Shown in pieces: positions 46,229 through 56,956 of a DNA stretch of 64,000 bases. The DNA is taken from the NCBI GenBank assembly GCA_010015745.1, contig ML978155.1, positions 1-64,000 of the forward strand, given 5' to 3'. The stretch is from Setomelanomma holmii. Its lineage: Eukaryota > Ascomycota > Dothideomycetes > Pleosporales > Phaeosphaeriaceae. How positions within the stretch are numbered: position 1 is the stretch's first letter; each line of letters starts with the position of its first letter. The notes beneath the pieces are model-generated. The model made no database searches, was not told the origin of the DNA, and was given only the letters and a program-made list of their open reading frames with translations. The position numbers and the translations under genes were made by a program.

Positions 46229-46545
46229 TCATAATTCTGCAGAGCACACAAGGGTGGATTGTACGAAAAGTGTCTGCACAAATGGCGTCAACAGGGAGGG
46301 TCGTGTATACCAACAAAGCTTTGATGCACGAATAGTTTGGAATTGATATGTCTGTTTCTCAACAAGCTGAGCTTTCTTGTAAATGTTCATCGCGGATTAC
46401 ACAGTTGAGGTGTGGTTGTGTGTTGCTCCTTCCCTCTTCTCGACCGGATCATCACACGTAGCAGTCACGTCCGTTGACCTAACCCTCTCAACACTCTGCC
46501 TTCTCTCGCGACGCGCACACCAAAGGCCGTATTTCATACACGCAA
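46229..46545. other. Short intergenic region
   Basis: This 317-bp tandem gap lies between the ERT1-like gene and SPO22. Nothing is seen beyond probable terminator and promoter sequence. Confidence 0.5.
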
Positions 46546-49500
46546 ATGGCGCCTACGCAGCCCGCAGCCAGATTGGAGCGTGAGAAGAAGCTAAAGGCAG
46601 TCCTGGGTACGTTTTCATCGTTACGCGCCTTCCTCAAGCTGACAATACCTAGCTTTCGGCTCAGGCCTCACCAAGCGACTCGAGAACGAACGTGATGCGT
46701 CCCTCCCCGATGAGCTCCTGAGCCAGATCCGTGGCCTCCCACTGCTACCGTCGTCCACACTCACTGCGAAGCAAGATGCGCTGGACAAGCTTGGGACCGA
46801 GCTATGGAACCTCTCAACGCGCTTGCGACGAGACGATGCGGCGGGTGATGGCAAGGCGAAAGACGAAGCAACGCGAAAGAACCGCACACTCTGTCTGCTA
46901 CGCGTGTTCTCCTTCCTCCTACTCGACTCGGCTGCAGCGCAACTGAAGGGACGGCCACGCAAGACCTGCATACGACTTATGAAGGTTGCGCTGAAAGCTG
47001 CGCGGGTGTGCATCGATGGCGGTGAGCTCACCAACGCTACCAAGGTCCTCGAGCGGGCGGCAGAGTATCAAGACGTGTTGAGTCAGGCCGGCGATGGCAA
47101 AGACGATGAGCAAGGCGAGCTTGCCAACTGCTTGCGGCTAGACTACTTTGCTGTCCGCACGCTGCTGGTAGAAGCCCCCATACATGCTCTGCTCGAAGAT
47201 AGCTGACACGGGTTTTTTTTGGCAGGCATGGCGTCACGATCGCATGGATATGGCAGAACACATGTACACGAAGTGCAAGCAGCTTCAGCAAGCTCTCACA
47301 CCAGAATCCGCCGAGAGTCTCGCCGACCTTCTTTATGAGATTGGCAAGGATAACCTTACGAAGCGCAACTACGAAGTCGCGATACGGTGGTCGGACCGCG
47401 CTTATGATCTGCTTGGCGACCATGACATGGAGTCGCTCAGTCCAGAGGCCAGCGAGTTGCGACTAAGCACGATGCACAACATTGGTACGTATGCCACCGT
47501 GCGGCTAGGACATCACTGACATTCTCGCAGTCCAGGCACACATGAAGGTCGATACGACTGATGCGCGAGACAGAGCATGGCAAATGATTAAGCTTATGGA
47601 GACGGTAAGCGTTGTCGTTATACGGCTTCAAAGGCGCCCTCTAACATTGAAGCAGGATTATACCGACAAGATGGTCGTTGCGCTCCTCAAAATCGAGCTG
47701 CTTTCCAAAGCTCCCACTCTTGATACTGACGAGTACTATACTGGTGAGTATGCCGCACGTTCTGCATGTCCGTTGGACTGACTTCCCGGCCTAGTTCTAT
47801 TGCGAATGGTGCGTACCATTGTGCTCAATGATACGAACTTCAAGACCATCATGCATCACATACATAAGCTCAAAGAGCATAGGTAAGTCCAAGTACTCCA
47901 TGCTGGCGGCGATAGCTGACGATGACAGCAACGCCAGCGCCTGCAAGATTCTCGACGACTTGATTGACATTCGACTGTTTCGGGAAGAGAACCAAGTCTG
48001 GATCGAGAAGGCTGTGATCATGCGCATATGGATTGGAACGACAAGTGCAATGTCTGAGAACGTGCTTGACCAAACGCAAGAGTTGCTCGACACAGTTTCG
48101 CAGAATTCGAAAGCGCCTCAATCAGCTCCGGCCACACATGCTGCCCAGACAGTGAGCGTCCCACACGCGTGTTCTCTTATGTAGCTGATCATTCTGTGCA
48201 GCTGCTGTGGAAAAGAGTTGAAGCGGCAGCGAGCCAAGAGCAGTTTGATACTGCAGAAGCTTGGTGTCGCATTTGCTTGCATCCTCTTTTCGACAAAGCT
48301 GGTGCTCAGAACAAGGCCAAGATCGCAAGGTCAGTCCCGTACTCTTTACGCGGCAGAAACACAGTACCTGACTGTTCGTAGAAAGATGATACAATTTGCC
48401 TTGTCGAGGCAAAATTTTGCAGCTGCTCACGAGGCGTACAACAAAATGGCCGATAGCGGCCGGGACGAACCCGTCACACGTTACTTGATGTACAAAGTAG
48501 GACTTCAAAGTGGGAACATGGATCTTGGTATGCGTAGACTCTCATCCCAAAGCAATGGCAGGCTGATCACGATAGCTACGGAGTCCTTGGACGTCGTGTG
48601 TCGCAGCTCAGCAAAAGATGCGACCCTCCTCTATGCATGTGTGATGGAGGCACAAAGTGCCGGAAATAAGAAGCAAGCCATCAATGCTCTCGAGAGAGTG
48701 CTCGAGAAGTACAATTACAATGCGCCTGCAGGCATCCACCTTCCAGCTCTTTTACGGTTAGTACTCTTCCTCAGTCTTGCGATGATTTGCTGACGAGCTT
48801 AGTTCCACTGCTCGGCTTCTCCAAACAGAACTCGTCAGAGATGGGCATGTGCAACCTCAGATTATGAATCAGCTTTGCAAGGTTTTCGCAGGAGGTGGGT
48901 GATCTTGCAATCATTTTTTTGGCGTTGCTGACATGGCCAAGCTTACGAGCAAGCCAAAGCATCAAAGCGACGGCCTAGCAATGCTAGTCAACAGCTGTTC
49001 AGTTCACAAGAATTTGAATGGTTCTCCAAGAATGCCTATAACCTATCTCTCAAGTATTGCGCGGAAATGAGGCCTGACAATCTGGTCAGCTTGCTCGGCA
49101 CTTGCACGGAGGTAGGGGTTGATGCCTCGCCTTGAGCTTCAAAGCTGACGAAGATTAGTTTATCAAACTTCTCAATGAGCAGAGCGATGAAGTTGCTAAG
49201 GGCGATCTCTGTCTGCGACTTGTCTTCTGCGAGTTCCTCGCTGCCTGCACATACACAACAATGGCTCGAGCAGAGGACAACATCGAACACTGTGTAAGTG
49301 CGACGACTAAGTCATCATACCAAATGACTGCTAATATAGCAAGTTGCAATACTACTTGGAGGCTCGTAAGCATAGCCAAGATTTTCGACGGGCTGCAGCA
49401 GAAGGCATCGACAAGCTTGGTGGCTCCGCCCAAGCCGATATCATCTCGAAACACTTCCAGATTGTCAAACTCGAGCTCGAAGCTGTGCTCAAACTCGAGA

Positions 49501-50222
49501 AGTGGGATGAGCTTGATGACCTTTTCGACCAATGCTGGAAATACAAGAGCCCAGATCACTACGAAACGCTTGCCGACCTAGTCCTCGTTATCCATTCATG
49601 CCTTGTGCAAGTAGCTGTAGACGAGAAGTATCAGAGAAGTAAATACCATCATCTTCCCAACGCGAAATGAACTAACAGCCACGGCAGAAGTGCTATCGGT
49701 ATTGCATAAAATCATCAACCTTACCTCGCGGCAGTCTACGATGGATATCGAGAAGCTTTCGCGTTGGCTTCGCTGTCTCTTCAACCTGTCTCTGTCGGAC
49801 AACGAGAGCATAAGCCTGAAATGCATAGACCAGGCCGTCACACTAGCTTCGAAGCTCAAAGGGGTGAGTTGATTCTGCCCAATCCCTCTATATCTATCAT
49901 TAAGCCATCTCAGGATCAGCAACATACACAAGAACTCATGTTGCATACTCCTCCACCATCTTCTGTTCGCATCAAGATTGACGATGATCACGAGTCCGCT
50001 GACGGTGAGATCAAGGAAGTCAATCACTATCCGGCAACCGAGCTCGAGTGGCTGGCAAGTACGACGTTCAATCATGCCGTAGACTACTACTTGCAGGGCA
50101 ATGACAGGAAATGTAGAGAGTGGGCAGAGCAGGCGTTCGTCATCGCCTCTTGGCTCGAGGACGGCAGTCCGTTGAGGGCAATGCTGATGGAGAGGTTCGC
50201 GGGACTTGGGCTACAAGACTGA
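46546..50222 (+). CDS. spo22: SPO22/ZIP4-like meiotic TPR protein (979 aa)
   Basis: A 16-exon gene is inferred from ATG 46546 to TGA 50220-50222. Its 15 introns are about 46-58 bp. The main junctions are 46606/46653, 47167/47226, 47484/47531, 47604/47656, 47743/47795, 47882/47929, 48151/48202, 48329/48382, 48527/48576, 48756/48803, 48894/48942, 49111/49159, 49293/49344, 49638/49688 and 49863/49914. Exon lengths sum to a multiple of three. The product is helical throughout with TPR-like repeats. The central conserved block contains YEVAIRWSDRAYDLL, and the end contains LEWLASTTFNHAVDYY and CREWAEQAFVIA, typical of SPO22. In yeast, Zip4/Spo22 is a scaffold of the ZMM group that promotes crossovers and synaptonemal complex assembly. 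An intact copy suggests that meiosis is, or recently was, under selection. Confidence 0.85.
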
Positions 50223-51688
50223 ACAAACATGGTCGGTCATCTTTGTCGACCCAGATCAATGTCGCTACAGCCTCATCCTCCTTATGATATTATGTTCATC
50301 ATGCCACAGAGTTGGGCTGAATTGCAAGAGAGATGAGAACGCCTTGAGCGTGCCTGTTGGGGCGAGCCATTTGGCGGTCATGAAGACCCAATGTACGAAA
50401 ATATTGGTGCCTCAGTACCCAAGTGCACTGCAATTCTTGACGCTGAAGAGAGGATGTCGCAGTCCTGGGCTGCCTACTAAAGGATGCACATCTGCATGGC
50501 AATTGCTAGCGCCAGCGAGATTCGTAGGTTGAGCTGCAGGTTCTCATGCTCTGTCATCACCAACCTACTTATCTTTCGCAGAGCCTCATTTTTTTTTTTG
50601 GCACTGCAATTGCTAGCGTGGAAGAGAGTGTCTGTGTGGTCAGAGTTACGCCAGGGGTGGTGCATATTGATCGACTGCAGCCACACCATGCAAGGTGCAC
50701 TGCAATTCCTAGCGTTGGAGAGGGGACGCTGCGTGCAAAAGTGAAGCGTAAAACCACTGTCTGCACTGCAATTGATAGCGCGGGAGAGGCGAGGGTAACT
50801 TGATGCTTGAAGCTGGAGGCTGCTCAAAATCCAGACACCAAAGGCGGAAGCATCGTCAAAGTCCTTGTCGCTGATGTCGAAAGGATCATCGACAAATTGC
50901 GACACAAGCGCTAGCGCAGAAGAGCGGAGGAAGACTAGACAGAGAGTGCGGATTAGTCGTCGAAGACTGGGCGCTGAAGGCTGAGGGGTTGTAAAGATCT
51001 AAATGTTGAAGGCGGAAGGGTTGCCAAACGGGTTGCCAATATCTCTGCGGCCGGTCATGATCTGGTGGTTAGCGGCAAGTTGCACTGCAATTGCTAGCGC
51101 CAAAGAACAGGTAGTGACGCTAAGTATTTAGCCTCGTCTCCAAGCCGTCTTGGACGCCTGGAGAAGAGAAAAGTTCTCTGTCCTCTGGCCATATCTAGAA
51201 AGGTGCACTGCAATTGCTAGCGTAAGGGAGGTGGTTGGATGATGAACGCCTGAGGTTTCAGCGTCGAAAGCCTCAGTGCACTGCAATTCTTAGCGTAGAA
51301 GAGCAAGTATTGACGCTAAGTGTTCAGCCTCCTATGAGGCGCCTTGAGAATATTTCTGTCCTATGACCATATCTTGAATGTGCACTGCAATGGCTAGCGC
51401 GGGGGAGAGGCGGGATGACGACGCCTGATTACCAGAGGTAACTACCAGTGCTGCTTACACTGCACCGCAATTCTTAGCGTGGAAGAGTACATATGGACGC
51501 CAAGTGTTCAGCCTCGTCTTCATAGCCCTTAATTGTAATCAAGACGTCCACTTCCACGTCGGCTAGAGCCATGCAGTGACTCCTTTTGCTTATGTGCCAA
51601 GTTTCGTGTCCCCGCCCAAATATCCCGATCTCTTTTCGTCGCATCCCCTTTTCCGTCTTGTCTGCTCCCTCAGCACCCACTTGGCCAT
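50223..51688. other. Intergenic region filled by a degenerate repeat array
   Basis: There is no protein gene. Most of the stretch from 50423 to about 51490 is a repeat array described separately. A run of T lies near 50589. A few short ORFs inside are by-products of the repeats. Confidence 0.6.
50423..51487 (+). repeat. Array of about ten degenerate 28-bp boxes, partly in a 180-200 bp higher-order unit
   Basis: Boxes related to TGCACTGCAATTGCTAGCG followed by a purine-rich GRAGAG tail begin at about 50423, 50491, 50600, 50695, 50761, 51080, 51203, 51276, 51380 and 51460, all in the same orientation. Each holds small palindromes: GTGCAC, GCAATTGC and GCTAGC. From 51080 the boxes alternate. 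Those at 51080, 51276 and 51460 are followed by a TGACGCTAAGTGTTCAGCCTC-like stretch. Those at 51203 and 51380 are preceded by a CC.ATATCT-like stretch. This gives a larger unit of about 177-196 bp. I know no such family. Confidence 0.8.
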
Positions 51689-53476
51689 CTACAACTCTCC
51701 ATCATCGTCTGCAGGCCATCCGCCCGGCGCCTTAACCACATTCTCTCCACCATCATCATAGCGCATCGTTATGTCAGCATCGCCACCCACAAGGTCACGA
51801 CCATTCCCATCAATTTTGAATGTGGACGGATCGGGAACAAACCTACCATTCTCAGCATCGCCCACTCGGCGCGCGTAGTGTGTAGCAAAGATGTTGAAGC
51901 GCTCCGGTGGTGCGGTGAGTGGTTGTGTCACTTGCTGTGGCAATTCTGGCTGTTTTTGCGCAATTTTTGCTTCATCTGCAGATTTATCCACAGCAAAGCG
52001 GGGGCTTGAGGGTGGTGTGCCATCGATTTGGGCGTCGATGTCGCATGAGCCGTCATCTTTGGGATCGGTGGAGGGATTGGAGGAGTCGATGTCGGAGTAC
52101 TCGGTGAGATGTTCATAAGGGGGAGCGTATGGGGAAGAAGGTGCGCTGTGTGGAGACTCGTTGTCGTTCTGGCGCGGCTCGATTGCTGGAGGATCGGCGT
52201 AGAGGTCGTCGCTGTCGGCCTCGGAGTAGTCGATGAGATCCTCCTCGTGAGAGTCTGTATGAGGAGGCGCGGTGGGCGCGGCATCGTCGTCGTTGTGCGG
52301 TTGTTCGTTGTTCTCTGGGGCGGCAATTTGCTCTTGGCCGGCGCCTTCATCGTCAACCGCAGCATCTTCGTCCTCAATGTCTTCCTCCCCATCATCGTCC
52401 TCTTCCTCAGGGTGCGGCTGGCCATGACCTCCGAACGTGATACCCTGCGTCTCGAACAGCGTGATCCTCAGCTGATCCAGTGCATCTTCCCTCGCGCCTC
52501 GGTGCAAAGCATTCACCACAATCCGCTGATCCGGCGTCAAATGCTGCAGCACTTCCCAGTCCGGATTGTCGTCCTCGCCATCATCGTCCTCGTCCTCGTC
52601 ATCCGGGTCTTCGCCACGCCTTCGTGCAATATCATGCCGGCGCGTCAGGCCGTCGTGATTCAGGCCTGTGTTGCGGTGGAAGCCGTCCTGGTTGTATCCG
52701 TCTTCGTCGTACGTGGCGGGGCCGTAGTGAGGACAGCCGTGGAGACCAGGCCAGTCGGCGCCGCAGATGTAGCAGAAGTCGTTGCCGCATTCGCATCTGT
52801 CTCCCACATCAGTCTACATTATGAGAAGCAGAATACAAGGCTTCAGGACTTACGTGATATGATTACACGCCTCCGCCAACTCGACTGTGGCACCACAGAC
52901 ATTGCACTGTTGATACCCCTTCTCTGTCGCAGTCTGCTTGAACTTCTCTTCCTCCTCGCTTTTCTTGCACACGTGGTTCTGCGTGCCGTTGTCGAGAAGC
53001 GTCTTGCATCCCACGCACGTCAGTTGACCGCACGCCTCGTCTTCGCAGATGGCGTACGCAATTCCCACTTCTGCGTCTTGTACGTGCGCAGACGGATGTA
53101 GGAACGTGGCACACGGCGGATTGGCGCAGTATACGCGATATCTACAAATAATGGTAAGATACAACACACACTTGAAGTGTTCAGGGAAGACTTACTTCGC
53201 CAGAACAGCATACTCCCCAGCCTCCTTGACCTGATACGCCCACGCCACGTCAAACGGCACATAGTCCTCGTACTCGGCTAGCATGAACATCTGCCCGCAG
53301 CACTTGGGCGGAAACAGGCTCTCGTTGTCTGTCGCGCGCTGGAAGAAGCTGGAAATATCGTCGGGGCAGACGAAGTGACGTTGGCAGGGCGCGGCAATGA
53401 GAAGCTCGCCCTCGTTTTCTGTGCCGCCGCATATCACGCAGGATTTCGGCGGCTGGGTGGGCGTAGGTGTGGACAT
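51689..53476 (-). CDS. RBR-type E3 ubiquitin ligase (RING1-IBR-RING2), 558 aa
   Basis: There are three exons: 53196-53476, 52854-53141 and 51689-52796, with introns of 54 and 57 bp; the total divides by three. RING1 begins SCVICGG, then C-Q-R-H-F-V-C and KCCGQ. The IBR has YCANPPCATF, ICEDEACGQLTC and NHVC. RING2 reads QQCNVCGATVELAEACNHIT, then CECGNDFCYICG, with ACNH holding the probable catalytic Cys. RBR ligases take ubiquitin from E2 onto this Cys before passing it to a substrate. The C-terminal half is very acidic (runs of D and E) and disordered, with a short conserved-looking end. Substrate is unknown. The gene is intact. A large plus-strand ORF over it is a by-product of the acidic codons. 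Confidence 0.9.
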
Positions 53477-54486
53477 GATGCTGGCTCCGGGTGTGGGAGA
53501 GGTTGAGAGGTTGTGTGAGTGTAGTCGTAGAGGTTGGTTGTGCGCTCTAATAGTAGATCGGTGCAGTGAAGGAGCCGTAGTGCTTGGAAGCTTTATAGCT
53601 TAAAGCACGACCGTGCGACGTGCCGCATGGGGAGGGTAGCAGCTCTCACTTCGGCGGTGGGTCTCTAGGTGTGAAAGGATATAGTTTGCGTGAGCGCTGC
53701 AGGCTTAAACGTGTTTGCGCAAGTTATTCCCCCGGTGCTCGCGCGCGATGCTGGACCACGGCTCAGGATACAGACCCTGAAGCTGAGCTCTTCCAAATGA
53801 TCCTTGTATCAACTCCAGGCCGTCGGTCTAAATCTATTGGCGCGTGGTGGCGAATCGTAGTCGGAAAGTTAGATGTAGGTTGGGCAGTTATAAGGCCTGG
53901 CGTGAGAACCACGCCTGGACGAGAGATGACATGTGAAGTGAGAGCTAGAAAAACAATTTGATACCATTTCTTTAAATCAAGGCAAACGAGAGTAAACGAG
54001 GGATTGAGAATATCAATGTACTCGAAAATGCTCCGTTGAGGCACAGCAAGGCTGACCCGCATTGTAGGCAGCCGCCGTGAAGAATTCGCGCCTTACCCGA
54101 TATGTACGGTGCGCAGCCTGACGACGTGGATGATGCCAGCATACAGCATGTGCAGCCTACATAGAGGCATCGCGAGGCGTCAAGGACAATGGTTTGGGCA
54201 TCGTCGAGCTGAAGGTCGATGTTCCGGAGGCTTTGACGGCAGGCGCAGCCAGAACAGCTGTGGAAGTCGCTCGGCTATAGTAGCCCAGCACCCCGTAAAC
54301 CCAATTCCACCACTTTGTCCATACACTCGGAGTGATCAGAAAATGATCATGGGTATATGCGCATTAGCCACTCATTATACAAGTATATGGTACACACCCT
54401 AAATATAGCCTTCAAACGCCGGTAGCCTTCAAACGCCGGTAGCCTTCAAACGCCGGTACCAGTATGCAACGATTTCCCTGTTCGCC
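53477..54486. other. Intergenic, about 1 kb, with a short tandem repeat
   Basis: This is the upstream flank of the RBR gene and the 3' flank of the type II membrane protein gene. A TATA-like ctttatag lies at about 53590. Apart from the 17-bp triplet at its right end I see nothing. Confidence 0.5.
54407..54457 (+). repeat. Perfect 3 x 17 bp tandem repeat
   Basis: The unit AGCCTTCAAACGCCGGT occurs three times head to tail without mismatch, 30 bp downstream of the stop codon of the type II membrane protein gene (which is on the minus strand). It would lie in that gene's 3' UTR or just past it. Confidence 0.95.
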
Positions 54487-56382
54487 CTATCTTATGCCAG
54501 CCTTCTTCTCGCTACCCGCATACTTTTGTTCTTCCTCTTCCCACAGCTTTCTCTCCATTCGTCGTCGCGCCGAGTAGGCTCTTGCAAATTTCCACGCCTC
54601 AGTGTCGGCAAGATTCCACTGCTCGACAGCGTCTACTGTCTCCTTCATGCGCCTGTCTTTGTTTTTCAGGGCGTCTCTCGCCTTTCCAAGGCGAATCTCT
54701 TCCTTCTTGATCCACATCTCATCAGGTGTCTCCCGCCCTTCAATCGGCTTTGGTGGATCGGGGCGCGGGAAGATGATGAGCTCGGAATCGTCGGTAGGCG
54801 AGCTTGGCTCCTTTGTTGGCGATGCGACTTGGGGCAAGTCGAAACCAAAGATCCAATCCAGATCGTGCTGCGTTACTCGTTCTGCTGTCAGCCACAAGGT
54901 ATGGGCTGGAGCTGCTGCCACGAGCTCCTTGAATTGCACCAGACGATACGACTCGGTTTTCTCCTTTCCAATAGACTTTCTCGTCAGCTCCTTGACCCAA
55001 AGATCACGTACTGCAGTCGTGCGGAGGAAGTTGGCGTCCAGGGTATCGCGTGTGTAGTGGAGGGAGGTGAGAGTATATGGATGTGGCACCGTGCCAATCG
55101 TGAAGAACTTGGTAGTGTTGACGAATTCTGGGAACTCTTGCAGCTTCTTCGGCTTGTTCGCATCGCAGGGCGTGCACTTGGCTCGGTTCGGTGGACACGA
55201 TTTTGGCATGGGTGACGCCGGGCACTGGGTGAGGTTCCGCGCGATCTGTGTGGCTTCCCACGTGAGCGCAGTCGTGTGTTCTGGCAGAGGTTTGGCGATA
55301 ACGACGCCCTCCGGGTGCTGTTCCTGGAAAGTGAGGTGGAGATGCGAATTGATCAGGCTGGCCAGCAGTTCGAGACCTTCTGCCTGAGTCGTGTTCGAAA
55401 GCTTATCGTTGACGGTGCCATACTTGCTCGAGATGGTCTCGGTCGTGTAGTAGGCCATTCCGTCAGCCTTCTTGTCCACAGCTATGTCTGCGGCAGGCAG
55501 CAAGTTGACGACCGCACCACCCTCTTTCCTCGCCAGTTGCGAGATCTTGTCCCTGTTGGCCGTCACATTTCTCAACAGCTCGTTGTTGACGAGCTTCTTG
55601 AGGGCAGCCTCGACTGCGGTCTGCTCGCCGAAGAAGACACCGTTGTTGAGTGTCTGTATGCGCGACAGTTTTGGGTACTCGGCTCGTCGCAAGAAGCTCA
55701 GCATTGGGTTCTCGTAGTCGGCCATTGGTAGAGCAAGCCAATTTGCGAGTATACCGCCCTTCATGTGTCCCCACGCCAGCCATCTCATCATCTCAATCTC
55801 GACCCTAGGCTCCAGCTTCATGCGCTGGACGAGCTGGAACTGCGGATGCTTTGTGGCTTCGTCGCGCGAGAGGACTTGCGGCCTGAAGCCCTGCGCCCAC
55901 CACGCACGTCGCCATGCCAAAATGAGCCTGTTCTCTGCCTCTGACACTGCCTTTGGCTGCTTCCCAGGGGCGTCATAGTATGTGTAGATGGGCGGTCGCG
56001 CGCGAAGTGGGGGCAGGACGGCGCGGTTCTCGTCGAGTACGATGGAGGAGGAAAAGGGATTCCGCCACTTGAAGTCGCTGAACCATTCTATGGCCTTGTA
56101 GGAGCTCGTGGCGGTGCTGTTGGCCTGCACCGGTGGCTTGTGCGCAGAGGGCCCAAAAGGATTTGGGACGGCGGGCAGCTCACCCAGGTCGGGGACATGC
56201 GCTTGGGGATGCTTGACGGCGTCTGCGACTTGTTCGTAGGTGGGCAGGTCGTCTCTCGACGGCGGTCCATAGAAGACCAGATTTGCGGCTATGAAGGCTA
56301 CCAGGACGAACAGCGCCTGGAACCTCCGTGGCGGCATCTGTAGCCTGACAGGCCGCCCAAAGAAGGTGTGCTGGATCGGCAT
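54487..56382 (-). CDS. Type II membrane protein of unknown function (631 aa)
   Basis: This is a single uninterrupted exon from ATG 56382. A short basic N-terminus (RPVRLQMPPRRF) precedes one membrane segment (QALFVLVAFIAANLVFYG), so the large C-terminal part should face the Golgi/ER lumen or outside. It contains a conserved-looking domain with WRRAWWAQGFRPQVLSRDEA, RWLAWGHMKGGILANWLALP and a long middle. A Cys cluster (CPASPMPKSCPP, then CTPC) lies at about aa 390-410. The tail is a charged helix. The RAWWAQGF...GG.L.NW pattern recalls Golgi glycosyltransferase-like proteins with a capsule or sugar-transfer fold, but I cannot place a DXD motif with confidence. I assign no enzyme activity. Confidence 0.8.
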   Translation of the reverse strand: MPIQHTFFGRPVRLQMPPRRFQALFVLVAFIAANLVFYGPPSRDDLPTYEQVADAVKHPQAHVPDLGELPAVPNPFGPSAHKPPVQANSTATSSYKAIEWFSDFKWRNPFSSSIVLDENRAVLPPLRARPPIYTYYDAPGKQPKAVSEAENRLILAWRRAWWAQGFRPQVLSRDEATKHPQFQLVQRMKLEPRVEIEMMRWLAWGHMKGGILANWLALPMADYENPMLSFLRRAEYPKLSRIQTLNNGVFFGEQTAVEAALKKLVNNELLRNVTANRDKISQLARKEGGAVVNLLPAADIAVDKKADGMAYYTTETISSKYGTVNDKLSNTTQAEGLELLASLINSHLHLTFQEQHPEGVVIAKPLPEHTTALTWEATQIARNLTQCPASPMPKSCPPNRAKCTPCDANKPKKLQEFPEFVNTTKFFTIGTVPHPYTLTSLHYTRDTLDANFLRTTAVRDLWVKELTRKSIGKEKTESYRLVQFKELVAAAPAHTLWLTAERVTQHDLDWIFGFDLPQVASPTKEPSSPTDDSELIIFPRPDPPKPIEGRETPDEMWIKKEEIRLGKARDALKNKDRRMKETVDAVEQWNLADTEAWKFARAYSARRRMERKLWEEEEQKYAGSEKKAGIR

Positions 56383-56956
56383 GGTAGATGAGGGGAAAGT
56401 GTCGAAGAAGGAGTGGACGATAGATTATATGGACATTGGTGCTAGATGCCTGCGAGCCTGTATCCGGGCAAGCCGTGCGGGCAGTCTCTTGTGTGCTCGG
56501 CGAGTCGCAACGTGAATTCCTTGGGGAGACTCTCGATCAGTAACTGGTGTTGAGGAGAGGCAGAAAGTGCAGCAGGTGCAAAGCGTGCAAACTTGTGGAT
56601 AGGAGGAATGTGGCGCGTCGCACTCAGGCACAGCACAGGAGGACCTCGAGCATACAGGGGATCCCCTGCACTTGGTAGGGCTGAGCTCGCTACTGCAGTC
56701 CGCCCGCCCGCCGAAGTCGCATGAGTCGAAGAACAATTTAGACGGCTGCGTCATGCGCCCATTGAGCCAGCCATCACACCTTTCGATGCTTCAGGACTGG
56801 AAGAGGAAATGAACACACTTCTGCTCCGTCTCATGCCCCACAAGTGAAGTCCAATTCGGCCAATTGCATTGTATTGAGCTTCAATTTGCGCACACGCACG
56901 GCAACGTGACCCCGCGAACATTTCCATACACCCCACACCACCCGTTGAACGCGACA
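56383..56956. promoter_or_regulatory. Bidirectional promoter region
   Basis: This 574-bp region separates the divergent starts of the type II membrane protein (minus) and LYS2 (plus), so it must hold both promoters. I found no exact Gcn4/CpcA site (TGASTCA); the nearest is TGAGTCG near 56722. Confidence 0.5.

Noticed and set aside
50423..51487. CRISPR-like array
   Set aside because: This is eukaryotic DNA; the boxes are degenerate, spacing is irregular and there are no cas genes.
52109..53101. 330-aa plus-strand ORF over the RBR gene
   Set aside because: It is antisense to the acidic and IBR coding sequence; its Val/Arg-rich composition is a by-product of Asp/Glu codons.
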